Shown here: piece by piece, positions 53,268 through 60,337 of the stretch
Layout: every line of letters begins with the position of its first letter
Numbering within the stretch: the first letter of the stretch is position 1
Assembly (NCBI GenBank): GCA_014654775.1
Contig: JACVZW010000019.1
Location: 1 to 64,000, forward strand
DNA from: Paracoccaceae bacterium
Lineage (GTDB): Bacteria > Pseudomonadota > Alphaproteobacteria > Rhodobacterales > Rhodobacteraceae
DNA: 64,000 bases
Direction of reading: 5' to 3'
Made by a program: the position numbers and the translations under genes
The notes under the pieces: model-generated
What the model was told of the DNA's origin: nothing
Database searches by the model: none
The model's input: only the letters and a program-made list of their open reading frames with translations

Positions 53268-54236
53268 ATGACCGAGATTTCCAGCCGGGCGACGCTGACC
53301 GGCATCCTTCTGGCGATTGGCGGCAGCGCGATGCTGTCGATCAACGACGTCGCGATCAAGTTCCTGTCGGGCGATTACGCGCTGCATCAGGTGATCCTGA
53401 TCCGCGCAGGGGTGGGGATGATCTTCCTGCTGGGGTTGATGCAGGTGTCCGGCACCGGGTTCCGGCAGATTCTGACGGTGCGGGGGCGGGACCATCTGAT
53501 CCGGGTGGGATTCGTGATGGTGTCGAATGTCTGCTATTTCCTTGGCCTTGCCGCGCTGCCACTGGCGGATGCCGTGGCGATTGCCTTTATCTCGCCGCTT
53601 CTGGTGACCGTGCTATCGGTGATCGTGCTGGGCGAGGCGGTGGGGCCGAGGCGATGGGCGGCAGTGGCGGTGGGGATGCTGGGCGTGGTGGTCATGCTGC
53701 GGCCAGGGGCGGGGGTGATCCAGCCTGCGGCGATCCTCGTGCTGATTTCGGCCTTTTGCTATGCATCGTCCCACATGATGACGCGGCGGATGAAGGATAC
53801 GGAAAGCGCGATCACGCTGTCCTTCTATGTGCAATGCGGGTTCATCGTGGTGTCTTCGACGATGGGTCTTGTCGTCGGCGATGGGCATCTGGCGGGGTCG
53901 TCCGATGCCTCGCTTGCCTTTCTGTTCCGGGAGTGGGTCTGGCCGCCGGTCGCGGATTGGCCGTGGTTTCTGGCGACGGGCCTGTCGGTGGCGATTGGCG
54001 GGCTGATGGTGTCGCAGGCCTACCGGATGCTGGAGGCGGCGCTGGTGGCACCGTTTGAATATACGGCGATGCCTTTGGCCATCCTGTGGGGGGTGGTGAT
54101 CTTTGGAACCTATCCGGACCTGACGGCGGCCTTCGGGATTGCGCTCATCTGCGGGGCGGGCCTTTATACGCTGTGGCGCGAGACGGTGCGCCGGAAGAAG
54201 GATGTGACGGGTGATCCCAGAGGCGGTGGTCTTTGA
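53268..54236 (+). CDS. DMT superfamily transporter (EamA family)
   Basis: A 322-residue protein with about ten membrane helices in two EamA repeats. The first begins TGILLAIGGSAMLSINDVAIKFLSG; the second spans the C-terminal half with FLATGLSVAIGGLMVSQAYRMLEAAL. Substrate unknown (metabolite efflux is typical). The Met at 53268 is preferred because the longer frame from 53235 adds a non-hydrophobic segment. The 3' end overlaps the HAD gene by 26 bp. Confidence 0.87.
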   Translation: MTEISSRATLTGILLAIGGSAMLSINDVAIKFLSGDYALHQVILIRAGVGMIFLLGLMQVSGTGFRQILTVRGRDHLIRVGFVMVSNVCYFLGLAALPLADAVAIAFISPLLVTVLSVIVLGEAVGPRRWAAVAVGMLGVVVMLRPGAGVIQPAAILVLISAFCYASSHMMTRRMKDTESAITLSFYVQCGFIVVSSTMGLVVGDGHLAGSSDASLAFLFREWVWPPVADWPWFLATGLSVAIGGLMVSQAYRMLEAALVAPFEYTAMPLAILWGVVIFGTYPDLTAAFGIALICGAGLYTLWRETVRRKKDVTGDPRGGGL

Positions 54237-54834
54237 CATCGGCAATGTGCTGCTGGAATGGCAGCCGGAGCGGTTCTATGACGGCGTGATCGGGGAGGCG
54301 CGGCGCAAGCGGCTGTTTGCCGAGGTCGATCTGGTGGGGATGAATGAGGGCGTCGATCTGGGCGCGCCTTTTGCGGCGTCCGTCGAGGCGCTGGCCGTGG
54401 CGCATCCCGATTGGGGGTCGGAAATCCGGATGTGGCGCGAGCGGTGGTTCGAACTTGCCCATCCGCCCATCGACGGGTCGATCCGGCTGCTGCGGGCGCT
54501 GCGGGCGCGGGGTGTGCCGGTGCTGGCGCTGACGAATTTCGGGGTGGAGACGTTCGAGACGGCGGTGGAGCGGTTGCCGTTTCTGGCGGAATTCGACCGC
54601 GCTTGGGTGAGCGGGCGGATGGGGGTGATGAAGCCCGATCCGGCGATCTATGCCGCGCTGGAGGCGGAAAGCGGCATCGCACCCGGGCGGCTGATCTTTA
54701 CTGATGACCGGGCGGAGAACATCGCGGCGGCGGCGGCGCGGGGCTGGCAGACGCATCTGTTCGACGGCTGGGAAGGCTGGGCGGCGCGGCTGGTGCAGGC
54801 GGGGCTTTTGGACAAGGCGGAGGCGGGGCTGTGA
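54211..54834 (+). CDS. HAD family phosphatase
   Basis: A 207-residue HAD hydrolase. Motif I is AVVFDIGNVLLEWQP (nucleophile Asp), motif II LALTNFG, motif III Lys in GRMGVMKPDPAIY, motif IV IFTDDRAENIAAAAARGW. It has a short helical cap and resembles the YihX/haloacid dehalogenase subgroup; the substrate is unknown. It uses a GTG start at 54211 after AAGAAGGAT, and its stop overlaps the GTG start of the ornithine cyclodeaminase gene. Confidence 0.9.
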   Translation: MIPEAVVFDIGNVLLEWQPERFYDGVIGEARRKRLFAEVDLVGMNEGVDLGAPFAASVEALAVAHPDWGSEIRMWRERWFELAHPPIDGSIRLLRALRARGVPVLALTNFGVETFETAVERLPFLAEFDRAWVSGRMGVMKPDPAIYAALEAESGIAPGRLIFTDDRAENIAAAAARGWQTHLFDGWEGWAARLVQAGLLDKAEAGL

Positions 54835-55730
54835 GCGTGGAATTCGTGCCCTTCGAGGCGGAGCGGAAGTTGTCATGGGAGGGGCTGCTGGCGGCCTTTG
54901 AGGCGGGGCATCGGCTGCCCAAGCCGGATATCAAGGACCTGTTCGTCTATCGCGGGGGGGACACGATCCTTGACCGGGCGACATGGATCGACGGGCTGGG
55001 TGCGCTGGTGAAAGTGGCGACCGTGGTCCCGGGGAATGTGGCGCGGGGCAAGCCCACAGTAAACGGGGCGGTGACGCTGTTTGATGATGTGACGGGGGAA
55101 TTGACCGGGCTGGTGGATTTCCACCTTGTGACCAAATGGAAGACGGCGGGCGACAGCCTGCTGGCGGCGCGGCGTCTGGCGCGGAAGGAGGCGCGGCGGT
55201 TCCTGTTGGTGGGTGCGGGGAAGGTGGCGCAGTCGATGGTGGAGGCCTATCGGTCGGTCTTCCCGGAGGCGGAGTTCACGGTCTGGAGCCGCAGCCGGGC
55301 GAGTGCCGAGGCGATGGGTCTGCCGGTGGCCGATGATCTGGAGGCGGCGGTGAAGGCGGCCGATGTGATTTGCACGGCGACGATGGCGACGGCCCCGCTG
55401 ATCAAGGGGGACTGGTTGCAGCCGGGGCAGCATCTGGACCTGATCGGGGCCTACAAGCCGAGCATGCGCGAGGTAGACGATGCGGCGATGGCGCGGGCGC
55501 GGGTCTTTGTCGATGCGCGGGCGACGACGCTGCATCATATCGGCGAGCTGATGGATCCGCTGAAATCGGGGGCGATCACGGAGGCCGACATCGTGGCGGA
55601 TTACTATGATGACCCGGCGATCTATGCGCGGCGGTCGGAGGACGAGATCACAATCGCCAAGAATGGCGGCGGAGCGCATCTCGACCTGATGACGGCGGCC
55701 TACATACTGAAGGCTTGGCGTGCGATCTGA
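54831..55730 (+). CDS. Ornithine cyclodeaminase family protein
   Basis: A 299-residue enzyme of the ornithine cyclodeaminase/mu-crystallin family. It shows VATVVPGNVARGKPTVNGAVTLFDDVTGEL (substrate site), WKTAGDSLLAARRLARKEA, and the NAD-binding loop RFLLVGAGKVAQSMVEAYRSVFPEA near residue 124-148. The reaction could be ornithine to proline or reduction of a cyclic imine such as pyrroline-2-carboxylate. It starts with GTG at 54831 and ends the apparent EamA-HAD-OCD unit. Confidence 0.9.
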   Translation: MSVEFVPFEAERKLSWEGLLAAFEAGHRLPKPDIKDLFVYRGGDTILDRATWIDGLGALVKVATVVPGNVARGKPTVNGAVTLFDDVTGELTGLVDFHLVTKWKTAGDSLLAARRLARKEARRFLLVGAGKVAQSMVEAYRSVFPEAEFTVWSRSRASAEAMGLPVADDLEAAVKAADVICTATMATAPLIKGDWLQPGQHLDLIGAYKPSMREVDDAAMARARVFVDARATTLHHIGELMDPLKSGAITEADIVADYYDDPAIYARRSEDEITIAKNGGGAHLDLMTAAYILKAWRAI

Positions 55731-55741
55731 CGGCGGGCAGT

Positions 55742-55767
55742 GGAATAAAGCTTGCCCTTCCTGCGTT
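55742..55767 (+). promoter_or_regulatory. Predicted ECF-type promoter of the sigma/anti-sigma operon
   Basis: GGAAT (55742-55746), 17-bp spacer, CGTT (55764-55767) continuing as GTC. It lies 38 bp upstream of the sigma factor start. The same pattern occurs before the Asp-rich protein gene and the S8 protease gene, which supports autoregulation by the adjacent ECF sigma factor. Confidence 0.6.
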
Positions 55768-55805
55768 GTCCTGTCGGAGTGGCAGTACAACCGAAGGATG
55801 AGCCG

Positions 55806-56312
55806 ATGAGCGACCGTTTTCGCCGGGAACTTGTGGCCTTGGTGCCGAAGCTGCGCCGTTTCGCCTATTCGCTGACGGGCAACCGGCAGGATGGGGATGA
55901 TCTGGTGCAGGCTGCCTGCGAGAAGGCGCTGCGCAATGCTGCGCAGTTTCGCGAGGGCTCGCGGATGGACAGCTGGATGTATCGCATCATTCAGACGCTG
56001 TGGATCGACGATCATCGCCGGGTGAAGCGGCAGGGCGCGCGGGTGGACCCCGACACGGTGGCCCTGAGCGATGAGGGAAAGGCGGCGGCCCTGCCGGAGG
56101 ACCGCATGATGCTGGCCCGCACGCGGGCGGCGATGGAGGATTTGCCCGAAGCGCAGCGCAGTGTGCTGGCGCTGGTCGCAATCGAAGGGCTGAGCTATCG
56201 CGAGGCGGCGGAGGTTCTGGATGTGCCGGTGGGCACGGTGATGAGCCGCCTGTCGCGGGCGCGCGAGGCGCTGCTGCCGCGGCTGGGACTGTCGCAGGGG
56301 CCGCGGCAATGA
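55806..56312 (+). CDS. ECF RNA polymerase sigma factor
   Basis: A 168-residue extracytoplasmic-function sigma factor. Region 2 spans about 8-75 (FAYSLTGNRQDGDDLVQAACEKAL and SWMYRIIQTLWIDDHRR), and region 4 about 105-160 (LPEAQRSVLALVAIEGLSYREAAEVLDVPVGTVMSRLSRARE with its HTH). Region 3 is absent, as expected for ECF factors. The start (MSDRFRRE) has an AAGGATGAG Shine-Dalgarno. It is the first gene of a unit with a repeat-encoded small frame and a membrane anti-sigma factor, so release from that factor is the likely control. It may activate its own promoter, the Asp-rich gene and the S8 protease gene. Confidence 0.92.
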   Translation: MSDRFRRELVALVPKLRRFAYSLTGNRQDGDDLVQAACEKALRNAAQFREGSRMDSWMYRIIQTLWIDDHRRVKRQGARVDPDTVALSDEGKAAALPEDRMMLARTRAAMEDLPEAQRSVLALVAIEGLSYREAAEVLDVPVGTVMSRLSRAREALLPRLGLSQGPRQ

Positions 56313-56386
56313 TTGGTACGGGGATTGGCCCGGGGATTGGTCCGGGGATTGGTGCGAAGATCGGCACGGGGGCGGCGCGGGCATGA
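56309..56386 (+). CDS. Repeat-encoded 25-residue frame coupling sigma and anti-sigma genes
   Basis: The ATG at 56309 overlaps the sigma factor stop (ATGA), and the TGA at 56384-56386 overlaps the anti-sigma ATG (ATGA). The frame encodes five near-identical units (MIGTGIGPGIGPGIGAKIGT, then GAARA). Nothing supports a stable function, but ribosomes finishing the sigma gene could restart here and carry on to the anti-sigma gene, so translation of this frame could set the sigma to anti-sigma ratio. The repeat number could vary. Confidence 0.4.
   Translation: MIGTGIGPGIGPGIGAKIGTGAARA
56311..56370 (+). repeat. Tandem repeat, five 12-bp units
   Basis: Units are GATTGGTACGGG, GATTGGCCCGGG, GATTGGTCCGGG, GATTGGTGCGAA and GATCGGCACGGG. 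They lie exactly between the sigma and anti-sigma reading frames. A multiple of 3 keeps the 25-residue frame open if unit number changes. Confidence 0.9.
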
Positions 56387-57126
56387 AGACGGCGATGGAC
56401 AAGGAAGAGCTGGCGGCCTTCGTGGATGGCGAGCTGTCTCCCGAGGAGTCGGCGGCGGTTGTGCTGCATCTGGCCGATCATCCGGCCGATCAGGCCTATG
56501 TGGATGATCTTTTCGCCGCCAATGCGGCGCTGGCGGATGCCTATGGCGCCCCGGTGGCCGAGCGGGTGCCCGATGGCATCCTTGCCACGATCGACGGGGC
56601 GGTGGCGCGGGCGCAGATCCTGCCCTTCCGGCTGAGGCCCGTCGGTGTGGCGGCCGGACTGGCCGTCGCTGCGGCGCTGTCGGCGGCGGTGGTGCTGTTG
56701 CAGCCCAAGGGTGGGCCGACGCTGGCCATCGGTCCGGTGATGGGCGGATCGGCGCTGGCCGAGGCGCTGGATCTGTTGCCATCGGGCGAGGTGGCGGCGC
56801 TGCCGGACGGGCGCGAGATGATGGTTCTGTCCAGCTTTGCCGTGGAGAGCGGCCATTGCCGCGAGGTCGAGGTGATGGATCGCGAGGCGGGTCAGATCGA
56901 ACTGGCGCTGGTCTGTCAGGGGCCTGCCGTGCAGGGGGGGCATTCCGGCTGGCAGGTCGAGGTGGTGCTGCAGGAGGCCTTGCCGGCGCAGTCGGCGCAA
57001 GACGGTTTCATCGCGGCGGATGGGGTGATGGTGACGGGGCTTTCGCCCTTTCTGGACCAGCGCGGCGCGGGCCTTGCTCTGACGCCCGAAGAAGAGGCGG
57101 CGGCCATTGCCGAGAGCTGGCAATGA
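56383..57126 (+). CDS. Membrane anti-sigma factor (cognate to the ECF sigma factor)
   Basis: A 247-residue protein. The N-terminal cytoplasmic region (about 6-60: ELAAFVDGELSPEESAAVVLHLADHP) resembles anti-sigma domains of the ASD/putative zinc-finger type but lacks the HxxxCxxC zinc motif. One transmembrane helix is near residues 85-107 (VGVAAGLAVAAALSAAVVLL). The rest (about 110-247) would be periplasmic, with two Cys (SGHCREVEV and ALVCQGP) that could form a disulfide. It should sequester the sigma factor until a periplasmic signal acts. It starts within the ATGA of the upstream small frame. Confidence 0.85.
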   Translation: MKTAMDKEELAAFVDGELSPEESAAVVLHLADHPADQAYVDDLFAANAALADAYGAPVAERVPDGILATIDGAVARAQILPFRLRPVGVAAGLAVAAALSAAVVLLQPKGGPTLAIGPVMGGSALAEALDLLPSGEVAALPDGREMMVLSSFAVESGHCREVEVMDREAGQIELALVCQGPAVQGGHSGWQVEVVLQEALPAQSAQDGFIAADGVMVTGLSPFLDQRGAGLALTPEEEAAAIAESWQ

Positions 57127-57155
57127 TCACGGATGCGCGAGGGCGGTCGGTGTAA

Positions 57156-57180
57156 GGAATAGGTCGGGGGGTGATGCGTT
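57156..57180 (+). promoter_or_regulatory. Predicted ECF-type promoter of the Asp-rich secreted protein gene
   Basis: GGAAT (57156-57160), 16-bp spacer, CGTT (57177-57180) followed by GTC. It matches the sigma-operon promoter (GGAATA ... TGCGTTGTC) and lies about 47 bp before the ATG at 57228. Confidence 0.6.
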
Positions 57181-57227
57181 GTCTTTGCATGGAACGGCCG
57201 AAAGGCCCCAAGACAGGAGACACGCAG

Positions 57228-57515
57228 ATGAAACCGATCAAGATTGCCACGGCCGCCACTCTGATGGCCCTTACCCCGATCGCGGCGCAGGCGGCGATGC
57301 CGATGATCGCGCCGATGTCGGTGCCCGCCCCCATCGGTGATGTCGGGGAGGTGCAGCCGGTCTTCCTCGACCTGCAGCAGTTGGAGCGCGACATGCTGGT
57401 GCTGCTGCACGGCACTGGCGGAAACGGCGGCGACAGCCATGACGACAGCGATGACGACAATGACGACGACAGCGATGACGACAATGGCGACGACAGCAAC
57501 GGCGGCAACAGCTGA
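57228..57515 (+). CDS. Small secreted protein with Asp-rich repetitive tail
   Basis: A 95-residue protein with a signal peptide (MKPIKIATAATLMALTPIAA, then QAAMPMIAP). A hydrophobic middle (VQPVFLDLQQLERDMLVLLHG) precedes a tail dominated by Asp, Ser, Asn and Gly (GGNGGDSHDDSDDDNDDD and so on) encoded by 24-bp repeats. Such acidic tails often bind Ca2+ or other cations; that is an inference. No family is recognised. A GGAGA Shine-Dalgarno precedes the ATG. Followed by a terminator and by the convergent subtilisin gene. It has the same promoter pattern as the sigma operon. Confidence 0.7.
   Translation: MKPIKIATAATLMALTPIAAQAAMPMIAPMSVPAPIGDVGEVQPVFLDLQQLERDMLVLLHGTGGNGGDSHDDSDDDNDDDSDDDNGDDSNGGNS
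57441..57509 (+). repeat. 24-bp tandem repeat in the Asp-rich tail
   Basis: Two near-identical 24-bp units (57441-57464, 57465-57488), each reading DDSDDDN plus Asp or Gly, and a third shortened one to 57509. They encode the acidic tail of the small secreted protein. Confidence 0.85.
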
Positions 57516-57539
57516 TATCTGATCGAGCAGCAAGGCGGG

Positions 57540-57570
57540 AACGCCGGTCCTTCGGGGCCGGCGTTCTTGT
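57540..57570 (+). terminator. Intrinsic terminator of the Asp-rich protein gene
   Basis: AACGCCGGTCC-TTCG-GGGCCGGCGTT forms an 11-bp stem (with one G-T pair) over a tetraloop, then CTTGTTT. It lies between convergent genes, 24 bp after the stop codon of the Asp-rich protein. Confidence 0.8.
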
Positions 57571-57620
57571 TTGGCGGAGGTCGCTGCGGTTGCCCCTTAC
57601 CACTCGGGGTGACTGGGGGG

Positions 57621-58982
57621 TCAGGGCTGCGGAAGAGCGTCTTCTGCCTCGGCCCCAGCCCCGGGAGGCAGGACGGGCGGCGCGCAAAGCGTGGCCGTGT
57701 TGAGCAGGCCTGCGCCGTACACCTCATCCGGGCCGACGGCGCCGAGGTCGCGGGCCGTGCCACGCAGCCGGTCGGCAATGGCGGCAGGGGTCAATGTTGG
57801 GTCGCGCGACAGAAGGATCGCGGCGGCGGCGGTGACGAAGGGCGCGGCGTAGGAGGTGCCGCTTTGCCCGCGCGCGCCACGGATCGAAGTGGCGGCGAGC
57901 AGGTCCACACCGGGGGCGGCAAGGTCGAGATGGCTGCCGCGCTGGGCGGCGCGGTAGATGCGCCCGCGCGCATCGACGGCGGTGACGGCAAGGACGCCGG
58001 GATAGGCTGCCGGAAAGGCGGGCGGCGCACCGGGGCCAGCATTGCCCGCAGCAGCGACGATGACCACGCCTTCGGGACCTTGGAGCGTGTCCAGCGCCTC
58101 GGCCAGCACGGCATTGGGTGGGCCGGAGAGCGAGAGGTTCATCACCCGCACCCCGCGTTGGGCCAGCAGGTCGATCCCGCGCAGAAGCGCCGCGGCATCG
58201 GCGCGTTCGTCCGACCCCTGCCGGATGAAGGCATCGACGGCGATCAGCTTTGCCTCGGGCACGAGGCCCGGCACGCGGCTTCCCGGCGCGCCCACGAGAA
58301 GGGAGGCGACGGCAGTGCCGTGCACCTCGGCCGAGGCTTCGGCGCCGGGCGGGGTGAGGCGCAGAACCTCGACCACTGCGGGGGCGATGATGTCGTGGTC
58401 GGGGTTCACGCCGGTGTCGATGATGCCGATGGGCACGGTGACGCGGCAATCGGGCGCGCGGTCGTCGGGCCAGCCGACGAGGGAGAAGGCGGGGCAGTTG
58501 GCATGGGCGCAGTCCGTGCCTTCGCCGCTGGTGGGGCGGTAGAAGTGGTTGAGGTCGGCATCCTCGCCCTCGGGCAGGGTGCGGACGCGGTCGCGCGCGG
58601 CCTCCAGGGTGAGGCCGGAGGGAATGCGCAGGCGCTGCAGGGTGCGGCCCAGCGAGGCGAGGTCGTCCTGCGAGAGGGTGGTGAAGCCTTCGGCCTGCAG
58701 GAGGGTGAGGCTTTCGGGAGACAGGTCGGTGACCATGATCTCGTCCGGTGCGGCCAGCGGCGCGGGCGGGGCGGCCCGGGGCTGCGTGCGGCGCGGAGCG
58801 GTGCCGCCGCCGGACACGCCGCCGTTTCCGAAACCGCCGGGGCCGTCATCGTCGGAGTCCCCGCCGTTGTCATCGTCGTCCTGCGCGAAGGCGGCCCCCG
58901 GAACCTGAAGCTTGGGCGCGTCGATGAGCGGCCAGAGCAGGCTTGCGACAAGGACGGTGGTGGTGAAATGGCGAATGGTCAT
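57621..58982 (-). CDS. Secreted S8 family (subtilisin-like) serine peptidase
   Basis: A 453-residue protease. A signal peptide (TIRHFTTTVLVASLLWPLI ... AAFA) is followed by a very acidic Asp/Gly segment (QDDDDNGGDSDDDGPGG) and a pro-region. The catalytic triad is Asp189 in GIIDTGVNPDHD, His221 in VHGTAVASLL and Ser377 in GQSGTSYAAPFV, with oxyanion Asn314 in AAAGNAGPG. Four Cys in TDCAHANCP and nearby (DRAPDCRV, LCAPP) may form disulfides. Convergent with the Asp-rich small protein. Its upstream region carries a GGAAT-N17-CGTT promoter like those of the sigma operon, so it is a candidate output of that sigma factor. Confidence 0.92.
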   Translation of the reverse strand: MTIRHFTTTVLVASLLWPLIDAPKLQVPGAAFAQDDDDNGGDSDDDGPGGFGNGGVSGGGTAPRRTQPRAAPPAPLAAPDEIMVTDLSPESLTLLQAEGFTTLSQDDLASLGRTLQRLRIPSGLTLEAARDRVRTLPEGEDADLNHFYRPTSGEGTDCAHANCPAFSLVGWPDDRAPDCRVTVPIGIIDTGVNPDHDIIAPAVVEVLRLTPPGAEASAEVHGTAVASLLVGAPGSRVPGLVPEAKLIAVDAFIRQGSDERADAAALLRGIDLLAQRGVRVMNLSLSGPPNAVLAEALDTLQGPEGVVIVAAAGNAGPGAPPAFPAAYPGVLAVTAVDARGRIYRAAQRGSHLDLAAPGVDLLAATSIRGARGQSGTSYAAPFVTAAAAILLSRDPTLTPAAIADRLRGTARDLGAVGPDEVYGAGLLNTATLCAPPVLPPGAGAEAEDALPQP

Positions 58983-59055
58983 GATGCGGCCCTGTCCGAA
59001 ATGTAATGCACCCCGACGCGAAGCACAGCGCCGGGGGCAGAGCTTTGCCGGAAAC

Positions 59056-59081
59056 AACGGTGACAGGGGCCGAACTATTCC
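59056..59081 (-). promoter_or_regulatory. Predicted ECF-type promoter of the S8 peptidase gene
   Basis: Read on the minus strand: GGAAT (59081-59077), 17-bp spacer, CGTT (59059-59056) followed by GTT. It predicts a leader of about 65 nt. This is the third copy of GGAATA-N-CGTTGT in this module. Confidence 0.6.
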
Positions 59082-59093
59082 AAGGGCGGCGCG

Positions 59094-60239
59094 TCAGGAG
59101 ACGCGGTTGCCCCGGACCCAGACGCCGCGCAGAGCGGCGGCGGGGCCGAGGCGTGTGACGCGGATCACATCGGCCTGCGCGCCGATGGCCAGACGGCCCC
59201 GGTCAGACAGGCCTGCGGCGGCGGCCGGTGCGGCGGTGACGGTGGCCACGCCGCGCGCCATGTCGCCCCAGATATCGCCCAATTGCAGCGCCCCGGTCAG
59301 GAGGGAGGAGGGCACGTAATCCGAGGACAGGATGTCAAGAAGCCCGTCCTTCGCCAGAGCCTCTGCCGCGACATTGCCGGAATGGCTGCCGCCCCGGATC
59401 AGGTTCGGTGCGCCCATCATGATGGCGATGCCATGATCGCGGCAGGCGCGTGCGGCTTCGACCGTTGTTGGAAACTCGGCGAAATGCGCGCCGTGGGTGG
59501 CCGAGCGGGCGACGTGGTCGGGTTCGGTGTCGTCGTGACTGGCAAGCACGGCGCCGTAGCGGCGCGCGGCATCGACGGCGGCGGATTCATGTTCGGCCCC
59601 GTTGCGGGCGGAGAGGGCCTTTTGCGCGGCGACGTGATCCTCGAACTCTGCCTCAGAGACGCCGTGCTTGCCGCAGACATATTTGCGCAGTTGCGTCAGG
59701 TCGCGGAACTGGCGCTGGCCGGGGGTGTGATCCATCAGGCTGACGATGCCGATGCTGTCGTCTGGGCCGAATTTCTCCAATTCTGCGGTCAGGGTTTCGG
59801 AGCAGACTTCGGCGCGCAGATGCAGGAAATGGTTGATCCTGAGCGCCTGCGCCGCGCGGAGGTCGAGGATTTCGTCGGCCAGCGCGCGGGCATATTCGCC
59901 GTAATTCGCCTTGGCGTTGGAGATGACAGAGCCCACGCGGAGCGCGTCGAAGACGGTGGTGATGCCGACCGAGGCGAGTTCTGCATCATGGGCGAGGATG
60001 GCGGCGGCATGGGGCCAGTCGACCTTGGGCCGGGGTTCGATATGGCGTTCGAGATTGTCGGTGTGCAACTCGATAAGACCCGGCATGACCAGATCGCCGC
60101 CGCAGTCGATAGCCCCTTTCGCCACGCCCGCGCCTTCCGAGATATCGGCGATGGTGCCGCCGACCATGCGGATCGTGCCGGTGATCGTGGCATCGGGCAG
60201 GACCAGAGTGGCGTTGGAAAGGAGGGTTTCGTCGGTCAT
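59094..60239 (-). CDS. phnM: Alpha-D-ribose 1-methylphosphonate 5-triphosphate diphosphatase
   Basis: A 381-residue amidohydrolase-fold enzyme of the C-P lyase pathway, removing pyrophosphate from ribose 1-phosphonate 5-triphosphate. It has VMPGLIELHTDNLERHIEPRP (metal-binding HxD), LMDHTPGQRQFRD, ASHDDTEPDHVARS and ILSSDYVPSSLL, all typical for PhnM. It is separated from phnN by the oppositely oriented DUF1045 gene, so it probably has its own promoter; a palindromic GTCACA/TGTGAC lies upstream. It ends 17 bp from the S8-gene ECF promoter. Confidence 0.95.
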   Translation of the reverse strand: MTDETLLSNATLVLPDATITGTIRMVGGTIADISEGAGVAKGAIDCGGDLVMPGLIELHTDNLERHIEPRPKVDWPHAAAILAHDAELASVGITTVFDALRVGSVISNAKANYGEYARALADEILDLRAAQALRINHFLHLRAEVCSETLTAELEKFGPDDSIGIVSLMDHTPGQRQFRDLTQLRKYVCGKHGVSEAEFEDHVAAQKALSARNGAEHESAAVDAARRYGAVLASHDDTEPDHVARSATHGAHFAEFPTTVEAARACRDHGIAIMMGAPNLIRGGSHSGNVAAEALAKDGLLDILSSDYVPSSLLTGALQLGDIWGDMARGVATVTAAPAAAAGLSDRGRLAIGAQADVIRVTRLGPAAALRGVWVRGNRVS

Positions 60240-60298
60240 GATGCAGCAGGGTCCTGTCTTGCGGATTTGGGTCCGGTGGGGTGCCGTGGCATGGCCGC

Positions 60299-60314
60299 GT
60301 CACATCCGTGTGAC
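60299..60314. promoter_or_regulatory. Palindrome between phnM and DUF1045 genes (possible Pho-like site)
   Basis: GTCACATCCGTGTGAC is a perfect 6-bp inverted repeat over a 4-nt loop. Toward phnM it also reads as an 11-bp-spaced direct repeat, TGTCAC-N5-TGTGAC, the spacing of Pho boxes; the match to CTGTCAT is partial. It lies in the 98-bp divergent region. Confidence 0.4.
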
Positions 60315-60337
60315 AAAGCGGGGCTAGGCAGGCGGCC

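Noticed and set aside
55806-56312. Naming the ECF sigma factor EcfG (general stress response)
   Set aside because: EcfG loci normally contain phyR and nepR; here the partner is a membrane anti-sigma factor. Promoter similarity alone is not sufficient.
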